Of a stretch of 64,000 nucleotides of DNA, positions 20,057 to 32,352 are shown one piece after another; position 1 is the stretch's first letter, and each line of letters starts with the position of its first letter. The stretch spans positions 1,984,001 to 2,048,000 of the forward strand of contig BSYQ01000010.1 of NCBI GenBank assembly GCA_030272585.1, in the 5' to 3' direction. A program made the position numbers and the translations under genes. Origin of the DNA: Bryopsis sp. KO-2023. Taxonomy: Eukaryota; Chlorophyta; Ulvophyceae; Bryopsidales; Bryopsidaceae. The notes beneath the pieces were generated by a model, which saw only the letters and a list, made by a program, of their open reading frames with translations, had not been told where the DNA came from and ran no database searches.

Positions 20057-22782
20057 ATGGCTCCGAAAAAAAAGGCGGCGAAAAAGGTCCGACATATTCC
20101 TCCGTGGGAAGAAATTTCCACCTTTTTTTTGTGTGAACGGCCAAACCAAGAGCCAAAACATACTATCTGTTCGTGGCGACCTGGTGCGTGCTGTTTTGGT
20201 GGTGTCAAGTCGCGAAAAATTGGCACTGTTGTGTAGGCAAAGGAGGGGAACTCTTCTCGAGGGGAAGAAGAAGCCGGACAGCTGCCCCAAATTACTGACG
20301 AAATGGCGCAAAAACTGAACACTCTGGAGAGATTGAAAGCCATTGAGGAGAAGCAACGAAACTATGCTCAACTCGAAAGAGTGCGCTCGATATCGTGATG
20401 CTGTGAGTTGGCGGGGGCTGGTTTGGTTTTTGAGATACTGACTGGTGGATTTGGCGATGTGCTCACAGAACAAGATAAATGACTTCTACGAAATTTCGAG
20501 ACTTCAGATGCAGGAGAAAAACTCTCAGCTCCGCAACAAGGAGAGGAGCATGGAGGAGGTCGAACAGAACAAATACATGGAGTTACAGGTACATACTTGA
20601 AGCACTTTCACATCTTTTTCTTTCAACTTGGCCCTTCCCTAATTCGTTGCAGTAATTGATAGATTTCACCACTCCAATCTACCAAATACTGCAACGAATT
20701 AGGGAATGGCCAAGAAAGCTCCTTGGGGCATCTGTGTGTGTGTAACTGGAATGGTCTGAACAACTTGTCCTCCTGCTTTCAGGTTTACAAGCAAAAGCTA
20801 AAGCATCTCCTCTATGAACACACCAACCACATCGGAGAAATGAAAGCGGAGCGGGAAAAAGAACGAATGATTCTGCAGAAAGAACATCTTTGCAGAGAGC
20901 GCAGCCTTCGGGAGCATATCAACCATTTAAACATGGAACGAAAAGAGCGGGTACCCACAAACACCTGTGCATCTTGCGACGCCAGCTCAGAGCTGTGTTT
21001 GTAGTGCACGAGGCCTTGCTCTACTAGCAAACCTCGACACTTGTTTGATCGGTGTCTTGACTTCAGCAGTGAGGTATTCTCCATTTTCGTTTGCAGGAAG
21101 TTAGCCACGACCATTGCAAGAAACAGCATGACAAAGAATTGCGGAAACTTCGGCAAGAGCATCAAGAGGCCACACAGGATCTGCTGTCTAACGCCAGGAA
21201 GAAAATGGAAAACATTCGTCAAGAAATGGATGTCCAAAAGAAGCGCGACATAACTGAGATCGAAACGAGGAAGAATCAGCACATCAAAGAGATGCTGGAG
21301 CTGCACGATAGCCACTACTCGAACATGCGGTACTACTACAACGATATCACCTGCAACAATTTGGATTTGCTGAAGGCTCTTAAGGAGGACGTACTGAAGA
21401 AGAAAGAGACCGAATTGCACAATGAAAAGCTGATGCTAGACCTGATCGAAGAAAACAGAAGGATGGCGGGGCCTCTGGCAATTGCTCTCAAAGAGGTGAG
21501 TTCTTAGAGGTTGCCCGTCGTACCCCACTATCGATAGGTGAGACGTTTTGTTCTCTCTGCCTTTTACCGGGCACCATGTGTCAATGAGGTTCAGGAGCAA
21601 AAAGGAATGGCAACCTTCCGGAAAAATACAATAATATTATCTGTTTGAATTACTCTAGAGAAATACAGGAAACCTATAAGCTCGAAATACGAGTTAAAAA
21701 CCAATCATTGAAGCGAAAATTACACACGAAGAAGCTGCCTGGCTGGACGCGTTGGGATCTCCTTTTTGACTTCTGGTGTTTGCGGCTTTGTTTCTTGATG
21801 TTGCACAGTAGGCAGTCTTTGGTTTGTAGAATTTCCCAGCATGTCTAGATCAGCGCTTCTAAGCAGATGGATCTATTTATTCCAGAATTGCTAAGTAGAG
21901 AGCCCTCTTCGTCTGGGCTCCGTCTGCAAAAGTTGTATTGGTGGAAAAAGTCGGGGAAAATGGAAATCACATTTCTGAAATAATAATAATAATAATTGAT
22001 TCCTATGGTTGAGGATATTTCGCCATTGTACTTTCGCTTACATTTATCAAGAATTCGCGTTTTAGCATCAGCTGGCTGGGGGCGGAGAACTGCCATGCAA
22101 GTCAATAGTCTTACAAGAATCGTAACATGTCCTTTGAGGTTGAAGCATTGCGACAGAAGCTAACTCACTACGAAAAAGACAAGACTGCCCTATCTCGCAC
22201 CAGAAGTCGATTGGAAGAAGCCGAAAAAAACTTCAAGAATATGGAATTCGAACAAGAGGTCCTGCAGCAAAGATTCGACAAGCTGGAGAAAGAAAGGGAC
22301 CATTTGCAAGAGCAACTCGAGCGAAAGGTTTATGAGATCAAGCAAAAGCACGATTTGCAGAAGCAACTGCAACAGAAGAAGGTGGAGTCACTGAATGCGA
22401 CAGTCGAGATTCGTGAAGCTCAACTGAGCGAGTGCCTTCTTGCAGCCCAACTCAAGCCTTCTGACATCAACAAGGTGAATACATTAACCCAGCAAAATGC
22501 TTCCGTGTCGGTACTGCAATCGAGTAGCTTCTTAGAAGTCTGTAAAAAGTTCTTTCCTATAAACAGGTGAACGCCAAGCTGGAAGAGGTGCTGCAGAGCA
22601 AGAATGACACGATCCAGCAGCTGGAATTAGACATCGCCAAAGTATCAAAGGCGCACAACGACCTGATACACGTATACGAAGCCAAGCTGTTGGAAGTTGG
22701 CCTGCATCCCCACACGCTGGGATTCAGGCCATTGATAACGAATGCAGCGTCCAATCCGGCTGGTCTCGTATCAGGAATGTAA
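20057..22782 (+). CDS. DRC4: Dynein regulatory complex subunit 4 (GAS8/DRC4), copy A
   Basis: Seven exons: 20057-20086, 20237-20380, 20469-20588, 20783-20950, 21097-21495, 22139-22474 and 22567-22782. All junctions are phase 0 and give 470 aa, near the 478 aa of human GAS8. DRC4 is a coiled-coil scaffold of the nexin-dynein regulatory complex in motile cilia. Diagnostic segments are the basic MAPKKK start, VYKQKLKHLLYEH, the central RYYYNDIT..NL..LKALKE and the C-terminal SKAHNDLIHVYEAKLLEVG with FRPL. Nearly the whole protein is coiled coil. Intron 3 contains an 88-nt hairpin. Copy B follows about 560 bp downstream. Confidence 0.95.
20627..20714 (+). repeat. Long hairpin in DRC4-A intron 3
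   Basis: The 28-nt arms 20627-20654 and 20687-20714 are complementary with one mismatch, around a 32-nt loop. The size and pairing resemble a small-RNA precursor or a tiny foldback element. No target duplication is evident. Confidence 0.75.
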
Positions 22783-23340
22783 ACCCACAGCAGGCTGTGT
22801 TTTGTAAGCGGGAAGAAGCCACAGGCACTGCGCGCAGGGCGCTCTGTGCAATATTCACGCTGTAATTTACAGAGTTGGAAATCGCGGGGGAAATCGGGTG
22901 TTTCCAGCGTGTTTTGGTTGTATCTTCTATGTTGGTATGAATGTGTCCCGACGTCGAGCATACATTCATCATGGATAATCTTCCTTACGCCGACGGTTGT
23001 GAAGTTTGTTGATAACTCTTGCAAGTAAACTACTCCTACTAGGCTCTACACAGTACATACATTCCTGGAGACTTTGCAACAGAAAGACAAGGGCCCCGAA
23101 GCAAAACTCTGTTTGCACACACATCGAATTGGTCTCAATTGGGAACAATCATTGCGTGGTCTCGGTTTCATTTCTGGCATAGTTGACTGCATACCCCGAC
23201 TGGGTGCATCCTTATTTCCTCTTCTGACGACATAGCGGCAACCCGTACTTCGCAAAGCCTTTCAAATAGTTTTCCCAGAGACCTAATAACTTTCCGCTGT
23301 CTTCAACGATCGGGTTGCCGACACAGTTGGACTCGTCAGG
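22783..23340. other. Spacer between the tandem DRC4 genes
   Basis: No gene is seen. It must contain the 3' end of copy A and the promoter of copy B. Confidence 0.5.
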
Positions 23341-26070
23341 ATGGCTCCCAAGAAGAAGGCGGGAAAGGGCGGAAAGGGAAAGAAGAAGGTGCTTATTTCT
23401 TACGCCCCCTTTCAAGTATTCTGAAACACGCGCCCTCGCTATTTACTTCATGATCCATTGCAGTCCGACAAGCAAAAGAAAGATGACTCCCTGGAGCCGC
23501 CACTATCGGAGGCTACCAAGAGCAAAATCAGATCGCTTGAGCTGGACAAGAGAAGTGAAGAAGTGCAGCGCAGTTACGCTCAACTGGAGAGGGTAAGCTA
23601 GGAGGCGGAGACCGAGGAAGGGGCCAAGAAAGATTACTCTTAGTGCCCTGCTTTGCAAAGTCTATTGAATCCAAGTCTGCCGTCTAAGGCGTATGTCGTG
23701 TTGATTCCCATAGGAAACGCATTTAATGAGCGATGGTCCTGTATCAGATCTGAGCACTTCCTTTTGCATACTTTGACGAATTTCATCCTGTGCCCTCTTC
23801 GTTTTCGAAGCACATGTACAGGGGCTGTGTTTATCCAGAACAACAAATTCCAATATATATATTCATTTCTGATCGAACCGGCGGCTGATTGCTTGTTTCA
23901 GGACAAAATAGCTGAGTTTGGAGAAATCACTAAAAGGAGGTTGGATGATGCCGAGGCGACCTGCAGAAACAAAGATAGGGAGATGGATTTGCTCGAGGAG
24001 CGAAAGTACATGGAGATACAAGTAAGGGCTCTTCTGCTTTGAATCCATTAGTGATGGCATGTGCTCTTAGCTGATTTTAGACCTTTATGTCTTTGCTTTG
24101 TTGGGGTCTCGAAGATGGATGGGGCGGCCTGAACATCTTGCTTCCTCAAGCAAGGATTGCCTTGTTATAAGTGAATTGCCAGGCAAAAATTTACCACGCC
24201 TCCGTCTGCTGTCAACGTTCAAAATGTGTTTTATTCAGATATATCGGCAAAAAGTGAAGCATGTCTTGTACGAAAATCAAAGCAATATAGAGAATCTGAA
24301 GACAGACATGCAGAGCGAAAGGACGCTCACCCAACAAAAATTCCGATCGAGGGAAGCTCAACTCCTCGAGCAAATTGATCAGCTGAAGATGCAAAAGAAA
24401 GAGCAAGTAGGCGTACCAAACAAGCACTCCCTACATGTGGCGGGGACCAAGCCAATCTTATATCTCATGAATTAAACTTGATATCTAAGTCTGATGAAAA
24501 TAGTCAAATAACAATTTATTTAATACTTACCATGAGGCGTGAGTGAAACAGCCAGGTTTTGGTTTGCTCATGTTTTCTCTTTATTCTGGGCCAGAGCTCG
24601 AGTGGAAGGAAGGTCAAGGTGTACCGTTTCCGATTCAGAATATTGTATTCTGAACACGCAAATGTGTTCCTTGTGACTCGTCCGGTTGAAATTCACATTA
24701 GCTGCCAATGGGCTCTGAGTTCGCGCGCGTGTTGCCTATGGGTTTCAATTGTAGGAGCTCTCGCACGAGCACTTTGTCAGTGGGCTCTCCAACCAGCACT
24801 CGAAGGAGTTGGAGAAACTGAGAAAGGAATACCAGCTGGAGATGTCCACCGCGATGGAAAACTCTGAGAAGAAAATGGCGAACATGAGACAAGAAATGGC
24901 GATGCAAAAGAAAAGGGACATTCATGAGGTCGAAGAGCGGAAGAACCACCATATCGAGACCATGATGACGAAACACACCAGGTTCTGCATTGAACAGAGA
25001 AGAGCTCTTTTCACTAGCAACTCAATCGATGCACAATCCGACCAGTGCAACGCAACGCCTGGATTGAAATAACCCCAAATCTGTATGCAGTTTTTCTTGT
25101 GCAGCGAAACAGAATATCTGTGGAGGTTTTGACGATTTTCACAACTGGCAGGGAATACGAGAACATGAGGTACTATTACAACGACATCATCAGCAATAAT
25201 TTAGACCTGATAAAGGCGCTGAAGGAGGATATCACAATGATGAAGCAAGCGGAACTGAGGAGCGACAAACTCATGTGCAGCATCGTGACCGAGAAAAAAC
25301 AAATGGCGGTTCCACTGGCGAAAGCTTTGAAAGAAGTAAGCACAGTTTTCTTAGAGAGGCTCTCTTCCCCACGGTTACGCTGCCTGTGCAATCCATTCAT
25401 GAACTCTGGCTGGGATGCAGGTTGAAAGCTTGCGTCAAAAGTTGGGCCAGTATAACAAGGATAAAGTGGCGCTGAGCCGAACTCGTGCACGACACGCGGA
25501 CTCGGAGAAAAAACTGAAGAGCCTGGAGTTCGAACACGAGGTGGTGCAGCAGCGATTCGAAAAGCTTCAAAAAGATAGGGACCAAATCTATGCTCAATTC
25601 GAAAGCGCCGTGTACAAAGTTCAACAGCGTGCGGGCTTGAGGGAGCTCATCAACACCCGAAAAGTCGAACGATTGAAGCTAGAACTGGAAAAGAGGGAGT
25701 CCCAGCTGGCGGAATGCCTGTTGGCGGCCGAACTGGATCCCGAGGACACAAACAAAGTGCGTGAGCTTTACTTAAAGAACGCAGCCCAATCCGAGCTCTG
25801 TGGGAGGGAACTTTTTTTGGCCAAGGGGATATAACCACCGTATTATTTGTGCAGGTCAACTTGAAGCTGGAGGACGTTTTGAACCACAAGAACCGTCTTA
25901 TCCAGCAGTTGCGCTTGGACATCGCCAAGGTTTCGAAAGCCCACAATGACCTGATTAAAGTTTACGAGGCGAAGCTCGTTGACTACGGAATCCAGCCGAA
26001 CGACCTGGGGTTCAGGCCGCTGCTCACAAACACCAGCAAGAATCCTGCTGGCTTGGTTTCTGCGGATTGA
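23341..26070 (+). CDS. DRC4: Dynein regulatory complex subunit 4 (GAS8/DRC4), copy B
   Basis: Eight exons: 23341-23388, 23464-23592, 23902-24021, 24239-24406, 24755-24981, 25152-25335, 25421-25756 and 25855-26070, giving 475 aa. Exon sizes 120, 168, 336 and 216 nt equal those of copy A. The large fifth exon of copy A (399 nt) is split here into 227 and 184 nt by an extra phase-2 intron. Diagnostic segments YYYNDIISNN, SKAHNDLIKVYEAKL and LGFRPLL are intact. Both copies look functional. Sequence divergence indicates an older duplication, so the two could be paralogs specialised for different cilia or stages. Confidence 0.94.
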
Positions 26071-26734
26071 CGAGGGTGGCGGCGGAAAGTTCATATACAT
26101 ACATATATTTCGCATATATCGATATGTTGATAGGTTATACATACTGTCATTTTGTCTTCCTTTTTTGGTGGAATATCGGGTTGAGGGTTGTGTTGATATT
26201 TGTTGTGTCAATTTTTTTTCTTTTTAACCATAGCGTTTGGCAACGATAATGGGCTTCCATAGATTCAATCTGTGCAGGTTGAAATATCAAAATTCCCCCA
26301 ACCCAGTTCATCAACTGTACAAAAACGATGGGAGGACTGCTCGATGGCCAACATTTTTCTGCGTTTACCCTTCTCTTTAGTGAATTGTTTTTCACATTGA
26401 GTCCTTCCCAGAAATTCAAACTAAACCAACCAAAAAATTTATAAGATGGTTTTTTGGTTTGGTTTGAGAAATTCAAAGCGCTTTTTGCACTTTGGAGATG
26501 CATCAATTGATGTGTCATTCAATCGAAAGAAAGCTGGAGAAAAAAAAATTACATTAACAAACATGATAGAACCCATCGCCAAAACTCCTCTCAGGAAAAA
26601 GAAACACCCCACTAATAGTATTACACCAAGTTCAGAGCCCACCTTTTTTTTACAACATCTATTTAACAAGAAGCAGGATTCGACAGAAAACAAAACTTGC
26701 TCCCTCCCAAAAGTTCAAAAGTTCAAAAGTTCAA

Positions 26735-27745
26735 TCAATCCTGAGGCACATTCCTTGATTCGTCATCATCCACCACAGCACTCTCATCAACTTCTCGAAA
26801 GCTGAAGAACTGGGACTCCTTCAGCTTCCGAGAGTCCCCCCCTGGTTTCCCCTTTTTTACACTTTCGCACTTTCCCTCATTTCTTTCCAGGGTGAAAAAA
26901 TCGTGACTGCTCGCCGGCTCCACCCCATGATCGTCAATGTCGCTTTCATTTGCACAGGGACCTGTCACCACCCCATCACATTCCTGCACAAACGTAGATA
27001 CCGGAAATCCGGGCCGGCAAACCTCCTCCTCCCCTGAAGCATCAATCTGAGTGGGATGTTCAGCTACTATGTCTTCCACCTGGTGGGGGGTATCCTGATG
27101 TGGTGGAGTTTTCAGGAGGTGCACAAGCGAAGCGATTTTATGCCAAACCGTCAGCTCCAAGGTGTGATCTTCATAGCTGGGGGGTGGCAGCACCAGGCTT
27201 GGTAGAACCACGGATTCCAAGTCTGACGAAACGCCAGCTGGCCAAAAATCTGAGGATTTGCATGATTTCCCCACCTGCGAGGAAAGCTGTTTCAACCTTT
27301 ATTAGCAGCACCATTTGCTACAAGTCCGAAGCAAACGAAAAGAACCGTCCGAGTTTTCCTGGATATGCGAGCCGGACGCCTCCGAGCATCCCATCCATCC
27401 ATACATTGAAGAAGCTCTCCTTTCAATTTTCAATATCTTTCGCGATTTTTTTTTCATACTTTTCTTTGCAGATTTTTTTTTCGTATATATATTTTTCGTA
27501 CTTCTTTTTTGCAAGTAGAAAAAAAAATAATATATATATATATATAAAATTATATCTTATTACTATTAATTATATGGTACCTCACACAGGATCGTTCCAA
27601 CAGCGATGGCAAGTTCTCTTTTTTTCCTTTCTTCGATTCTTTCCATATTTTCTTTGACCATGCAGCCGACGTAATAGAAGCTGTGCACCATATCTATGGC
27701 TACTCCAATGGGGACCAGAATCTTAACTAGTCGATAAATGGACAT
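26735..27745 (-). CDS. Hypothetical membrane-anchored protein, two exons
   Basis: Exon 1 (27745-27581) encodes 55 aa beginning MSIYRLVKILVPIGVAIDM, an N-terminal hydrophobic segment followed by a charged helix (ERIEERKKRE). It ends at a GAG/GTACCA donor. Exon 2 (27274-26735), after CCTCGCAG, encodes about 179 aa of acidic, Pro/Ser-rich sequence with a Lys-rich patch near the end. Both junctions are phase 0 and the total is 234 aa. No family is recognised. The intron is AT-rich and about 306 nt long. The gene converges with DRC4-B. Exon 1 is convincing as protein; the joining is inferred from phase and splice signals. Confidence 0.45.
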
Positions 27746-28601
27746 CCCAAATTCCTCTTTTCTCGATTCATCAGTATGTTCCTACCTGCTGCACGGAATT
27801 TTAAAAAAAGAAAAAAAACAGGAGCAAAAGGGAGAAAAAAAAAGAAAGAAAAAAAAAAAAACTTGAGAAAAGCTATTTTTTTCGACCTACATGAACATTA
27901 AATGTGTCGAGTTAATATTCGAAAAAAATGAAAATGAAATGGAACAGGGAATAGCAAAAAAGTTCGAAAAGGATTATTTTCTGAAAAAAAATATTTATGG
28001 CATGAATGAAAAAAATCTGTTGAGTGCTGAAAAAGTTATTGAAATTCTGTTCAGTGGCACATTGCAATTCTGAATGGGAAGCTATTTGGTTTTCTGATTT
28101 GTGTTATTGGGATTTTTCTGAGCAGTTTTGTAGAGACATCTGAGTCAAAAATCTTGTGGAGAGAAACCAAAAAGGGAAAAAAAAAAAAAAGAAAAAAAGT
28201 ATAGGACTGGCTACGGCTCGCATCGTTCTTTACCGCAGAAAAGTGCAGGGGGGAAAAAACGAGCTGGATTTCCCCAACGTGGAGATTCCGTCTGCGTTTA
28301 TAGGATTTCCGATTTCAGTGTTTCATTTCTCTTTCTTTTTTCTCTTTTTCATTTTCAGCGAATCTGTGGATTCGAAAAAAAATCGAATCGCGGCAATGTC
28401 GACACCATGTCAGACTTGGATCTCCAATCCATCGTGTCCCAGCTTTTCCCTCAGTTTTTGATCTCGTCCATATTTCAGCTGCTCGTACTCCCTATCGATC
28501 GCCACGTTACCGCGTTGTTTCGTTCCTTTCCGATCGTCTTCACGCACTCGCACGCACTTGGCGCTTTTCCTACCTCCGTGTTGGTTTTCCATCGACTAAC
28601 C
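27746..28601. other. Upstream region of psaH, no gene seen
   Basis: A purine-rich, A-run-rich spacer, then a pyrimidine-rich 5' UTR. An in-frame upstream ATG at 28407 is open into psaH, but the extra 65 residues are not transit-peptide-like. Confidence 0.45.
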
Positions 28602-29003
28602 ATGTCCGTCTCCGCCGCCAAGGTTTCCACCTTCGTCAGGGGCACCCCCGTGAGGATGTCCGCCCCCAAGGCGAAAATCCAGCGCGCCTCCATCTGCACC
28701 GCTCCTCGTGCCAAATACGGAGAGTCGGACCGTTACTTCGACTTGGATGATCTCGAGAACACCCTCGGATCCTGGGATATGTACGGACAGGAGGATCAGA
28801 AGAGGTACCCCGGTCTCCAGAACGAGTTTTTCGAGCGTGCCGGAGAGTCTTTGACCAGGCGCGAGGCGATCCGCTCCGTCCTCTTTTTGGGAGGCGGTGG
28901 CGCTCTCCTCGCATGGGGCGCCAAGGGCGCCAAGGATGTGACTCTGCCAATCACCGTCGGGCCCCAGAAGGGAGGCGAGAAAGGCCCCAAGGGAAAGCTC
29001 TAA
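28602..29003 (+). CDS. psaH: Photosystem I reaction centre subunit VI (PsaH), plastid precursor
   Basis: A 133-aa single-exon gene. Residues 1-38 form an Ala/Ser/Arg/Lys-rich plastid transit peptide. The mature part starts KYGESDRYFDLDDLENTLGSW, the PsaH hallmark. A membrane segment (VLFLGGGGALLAWG) and the conserved tail LPI..GPQ..G.KGPKGKL follow. PsaH is a small thylakoid protein on the PSI edge where LHCII docks during state transitions. It is confined to the green lineage, so it identifies the genome as Viridiplantae or a green-derived plastid. The ATG was chosen for transit-peptide character. Confidence 0.96.
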   Translation: MSVSAAKVSTFVRGTPVRMSAPKAKIQRASICTAPRAKYGESDRYFDLDDLENTLGSWDMYGQEDQKRYPGLQNEFFERAGESLTRREAIRSVLFLGGGGALLAWGAKGAKDVTLPITVGPQKGGEKGPKGKL

Positions 29004-31122
29004 ATCACGCCAACGAGTCAGCGTCGCGCTCGCGGGATCATACGTGAGAGAGTAAGGGTAAAAAAAATTGAAAAAAAAAAAGAGAGGAAGAAAAAAAAAG
29101 GTCGTGCGAAAGAGGGCAAGAAGATAGCAGAAGGAAATCACTGTTGATTTTTTTTGATTTTTTTTCTTGGTTATTTCGGATGGCTGCTTTTGTGTTTGTT
29201 TTAGTTTCAGCCTGTACAGTGTCTGACATCGAGTCTCCGGGAAGAAAATGGTTCTATTGAATTTTTGATGGAAAGAAAAAGTGAGAAGAACTGCAGAGGG
29301 TCAACTTGGAACATTATTTAAAGAAAGGAAAGGGAAAAAAAAAAAATTAGAGAGAGAGAGATGGTCGAAACATCTTTTCCCTTTTTGTTTTTGAATATGA
29401 CTGGAGCCCATCGCTCGTCTTGGTTGAGTGTTGATTCGAGAACTCAAAGGGACAAAAAGGGGGGAAGAAAAAAGAAAGGGGGAAAAAGGGAAATCTAGAA
29501 AAAGGACCAGTCCACTGTGAAGTGGAAAAAACTGGTGGAAAAAAGGGTTTTGTCGATTTTTTTCGAAATCATCCTGCTGGAATTATTTTTTTTCTGGATC
29601 CTTGGTTGAACTGGAAAGATTGAAAGATCGACCGGGCTCTTTTTCTGTTTCTTCTTTTTTTTCCGTTTTTTTGCGATGGGGGTTTTATCCTGCTGCTGGG
29701 CTTCTGTGTATTTTTGGAGTGAGACGATTCTTCGGTTTTTTTTTTAAAGCAAAAAAAAAAAAATACATACAACTCATTGGAAAAGACTTCATAAAATGAA
29801 ATCTGGAGGTTGGGAAACCCTCTCTCTATATATTTCATCCTTGTGGGTGAAACTATCCATCTGAGGGGGGGGGGTGACTGTTCAGCTTTCCCTTGCCAGC
29901 CTTTTTCGTCCCTTTCCTTGTCTTTGGTAGGAAAAATCTGGAGAATAGAGTGGCAAGCAACCATACTTGTTTTTCTATGACTTTTTTTGTCCAGGAGAAA
30001 AAGGGATGGGGTTTTCGGAGTAGAAGCCACCACCACCCTGATGTTCAGACGATCATATACACATATATATGCTGCGCATGTGTGTTATTGAGTGTCCTTT
30101 TCAGTGTGTTTGAGCCCTGATTGTGCAGGGAAATAATAATAATAAAAAATATTTTTGTATCCCCAAATAATTTGCCTGGCACTCTTGAGGGTGGAGATGC
30201 CCATTTCTTGAATTTAAAGCAATTTTTAATGCCATATCCCCCAAAAGTTACGATTTCTCCAAACTTACCTCTCTGAACAATACACAACACTGGAAGGCTC
30301 GTCCTCTGGGAAATTCGGAGATGAAAGGAAGTCTTTCTTTTTTTTTTTTTTTGCACCACCTGACTCACCACTCCTGAAACCAACTTGCCAAAAAACTCGC
30401 AAAAAACGGCAGTTCTTCCGGACTACAAAATTACTCAAGACGATTTGATCTTGGGGGGGAAAGGGTTTTCTTTTTTGGTTGGTTGGTTGTTTGCTTTGGG
30501 TTGTTTCTTGCGGAAGGGCTTATGGATCCAGTTTATTTTTTGATGAGGTGATTGCGTCACCTTCAGGCATTACATCATCCCGAAATTCAAACCTGGACAC
30601 TCAGACATGCCACATGCCACTAAGCATTACTGGAACACTACCAGTCAAAGTGCCAGAAAAGCTCCAACCCACAAAGTCCTGACTGGAAACCACGTGAACA
30701 TCAGAAGATTATTAACCCCGTTTACGCCTTCCACGTCAACTCACAGCCATTCGTCTGACTAACTTACTTGTACGTTGGTTGCACGTGGGATATGCGGACA
30801 CGGGCTATGATCTTACGTAATATGCGGAAAGACGATCAATTCTGAATTCTAATGCCGAATTCGATCGTTTTCCAACAGAATCGGGTACCAGCGCCACAGA
30901 ACCACTTCGTGCTGCGCGGTATAGCCGTACCCACTGTATCGCTGTGCGCGGTCTCCACCCTGTTGCGGATTATGTCGGACATCCAAGACGCGGTTCGAAT
31001 TCGAACCTTTTTCAACGAGATTCTTTTAGTTTTTTTTCTATGCTAGACGACACTGACCTGTCGTTCCGCCAAGTTCGTTGTTCTGCTGGAACCCCTCCCC
31101 AAGTCGCTCGCCTCCGCTAGAC
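29004..31122. other. Intergenic region between psaH and methyltransferase B, no confident gene
   Basis: It is rich in A, T and G homopolymers. A minus-strand stretch around 30380-30260 ends in a perfect CAGAGAG/GTAAGT donor and could be an isolated exon, but no partner exons were found. The last 300 bp should carry the promoter of copy B. Confidence 0.4.
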
Positions 31123-32352
31123 ATGGCAGAAATGAAGTCGCACAGATATCTGCCGTCCTTCAACGGCGACCCCTACGCTCGCAAAGTCGATGAGCCCTTG
31201 AGTAAGACAGCAACGGCGGAGAACGGTGGCGTACTCACCGTTCCAACTATATTTGATATCAAGGAAAACGACCACCAATGTCCTCTCGTTCAAGAGGTGT
31301 TTCAATCGTTCGTCAATCCTCCGCCGACGGCGGAAACCATAACTTGCGAACTGTACCAGCCGGATGGAACCAAGAGAACGAGACGACTGTCTGAGAGAAT
31401 GCGCAAGCTCCCGTCTGAAATACTTTACGACGCCAGGGGTCTGGAGTTGTTCGAGAGGATCACGGAGTTGGAAGACGAGTACTATCTGACACGGTGCGAG
31501 CGCGAGATTCTGCGTACGCAAATGCCAGATATTGCTAAGTACGTCACCGACGGCGCCTCCATCGTGGAGCTCGGGTGCGGGAGCTTGTCTAAGACAGCGA
31601 CTTTCCTGAAACACGTTCGAGAAGCGGGTCGGCGCGACGTCAGGTTTTTCGCGCTGGACATCGAAAAGTCGTTCCTCGAGGCCAGCTTGAAGGATTTGAT
31701 GGAGGACGAGCAAAAGCAGGATGTGCCTGCGGAGAACAGGATTGAGTACGCGGGGATATATGGGAGCTACACCGACGCTCTGTCGTCTTTCCTGAAGGAC
31801 ATCATCGGTCAAAAGGTTTTGTTATGGTTGGGCTCGTCGATCGGGAACTTCAGCAGGGCTGACTCTAACGCACTGGTGGGGAGGTTCCAGAAAGAACTGA
31901 TGAAGGAGGGCGACGTGTTTTTTATCGGCATGGACAAGAGGAAAGATCCCGCCACAGTGGCGAGAGCTTACAATGACGCTGGGGGGGTGACGTCGGAATT
32001 CGGACTAAACGGCCTGGACCACCTGTGCAGGATGATGGGGAATTCAGATATGGACAGAATGAGCTTCGATTACTTTGCTGGCTACAATGACGTCGAAGGA
32101 CGTCACGAAGCGTACTATCGATCCAATGTCGCCCAGACTGTCAGTGTGCCTCGGTCGACAGGGGGTTTCGAAAAAGTGGACCTGGAGAAAGATGAGTTGA
32201 TTCGGTACGAGTTCTCGGTGAAATATTCGATGGAGGAGATCCAAGAGTTGGCCTCCAGCACTGGGTTGGTTTTGGAGCGTACTTGGACGGATGCTCAAGA
32301 CATGTACAATTTTTGCATGTTCCGTAAGCCTTTCAGCAATGGTCCGCAATGA
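31123..32352 (+). CDS. EgtD-like histidine-specific SAM methyltransferase, copy B
   Basis: A 409-aa single-exon paralog of the protein at 17353-18543, nearly identical across the catalytic core (YDARGLELFERITELEDEYY; VELGCGSLSKT) and the C-terminus. The N-terminal 60 residues diverge, with 13 extra residues around a TVPTIFDIKE segment. In-frame ATG at 31078 would add 15 residues (FCWNPSPSRSPPLD); the ATG used aligns with copy A. Two conserved copies suggest dosage or substrate differences. It is probably cytosolic. Ergothioneine-type chemistry is inferred from family membership only. Confidence 0.9.
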   Translation: MAEMKSHRYLPSFNGDPYARKVDEPLSKTATAENGGVLTVPTIFDIKENDHQCPLVQEVFQSFVNPPPTAETITCELYQPDGTKRTRRLSERMRKLPSEILYDARGLELFERITELEDEYYLTRCEREILRTQMPDIAKYVTDGASIVELGCGSLSKTATFLKHVREAGRRDVRFFALDIEKSFLEASLKDLMEDEQKQDVPAENRIEYAGIYGSYTDALSSFLKDIIGQKVLLWLGSSIGNFSRADSNALVGRFQKELMKEGDVFFIGMDKRKDPATVARAYNDAGGVTSEFGLNGLDHLCRMMGNSDMDRMSFDYFAGYNDVEGRHEAYYRSNVAQTVSVPRSTGGFEKVDLEKDELIRYEFSVKYSMEEIQELASSTGLVLERTWTDAQDMYNFCMFRKPFSNGPQ

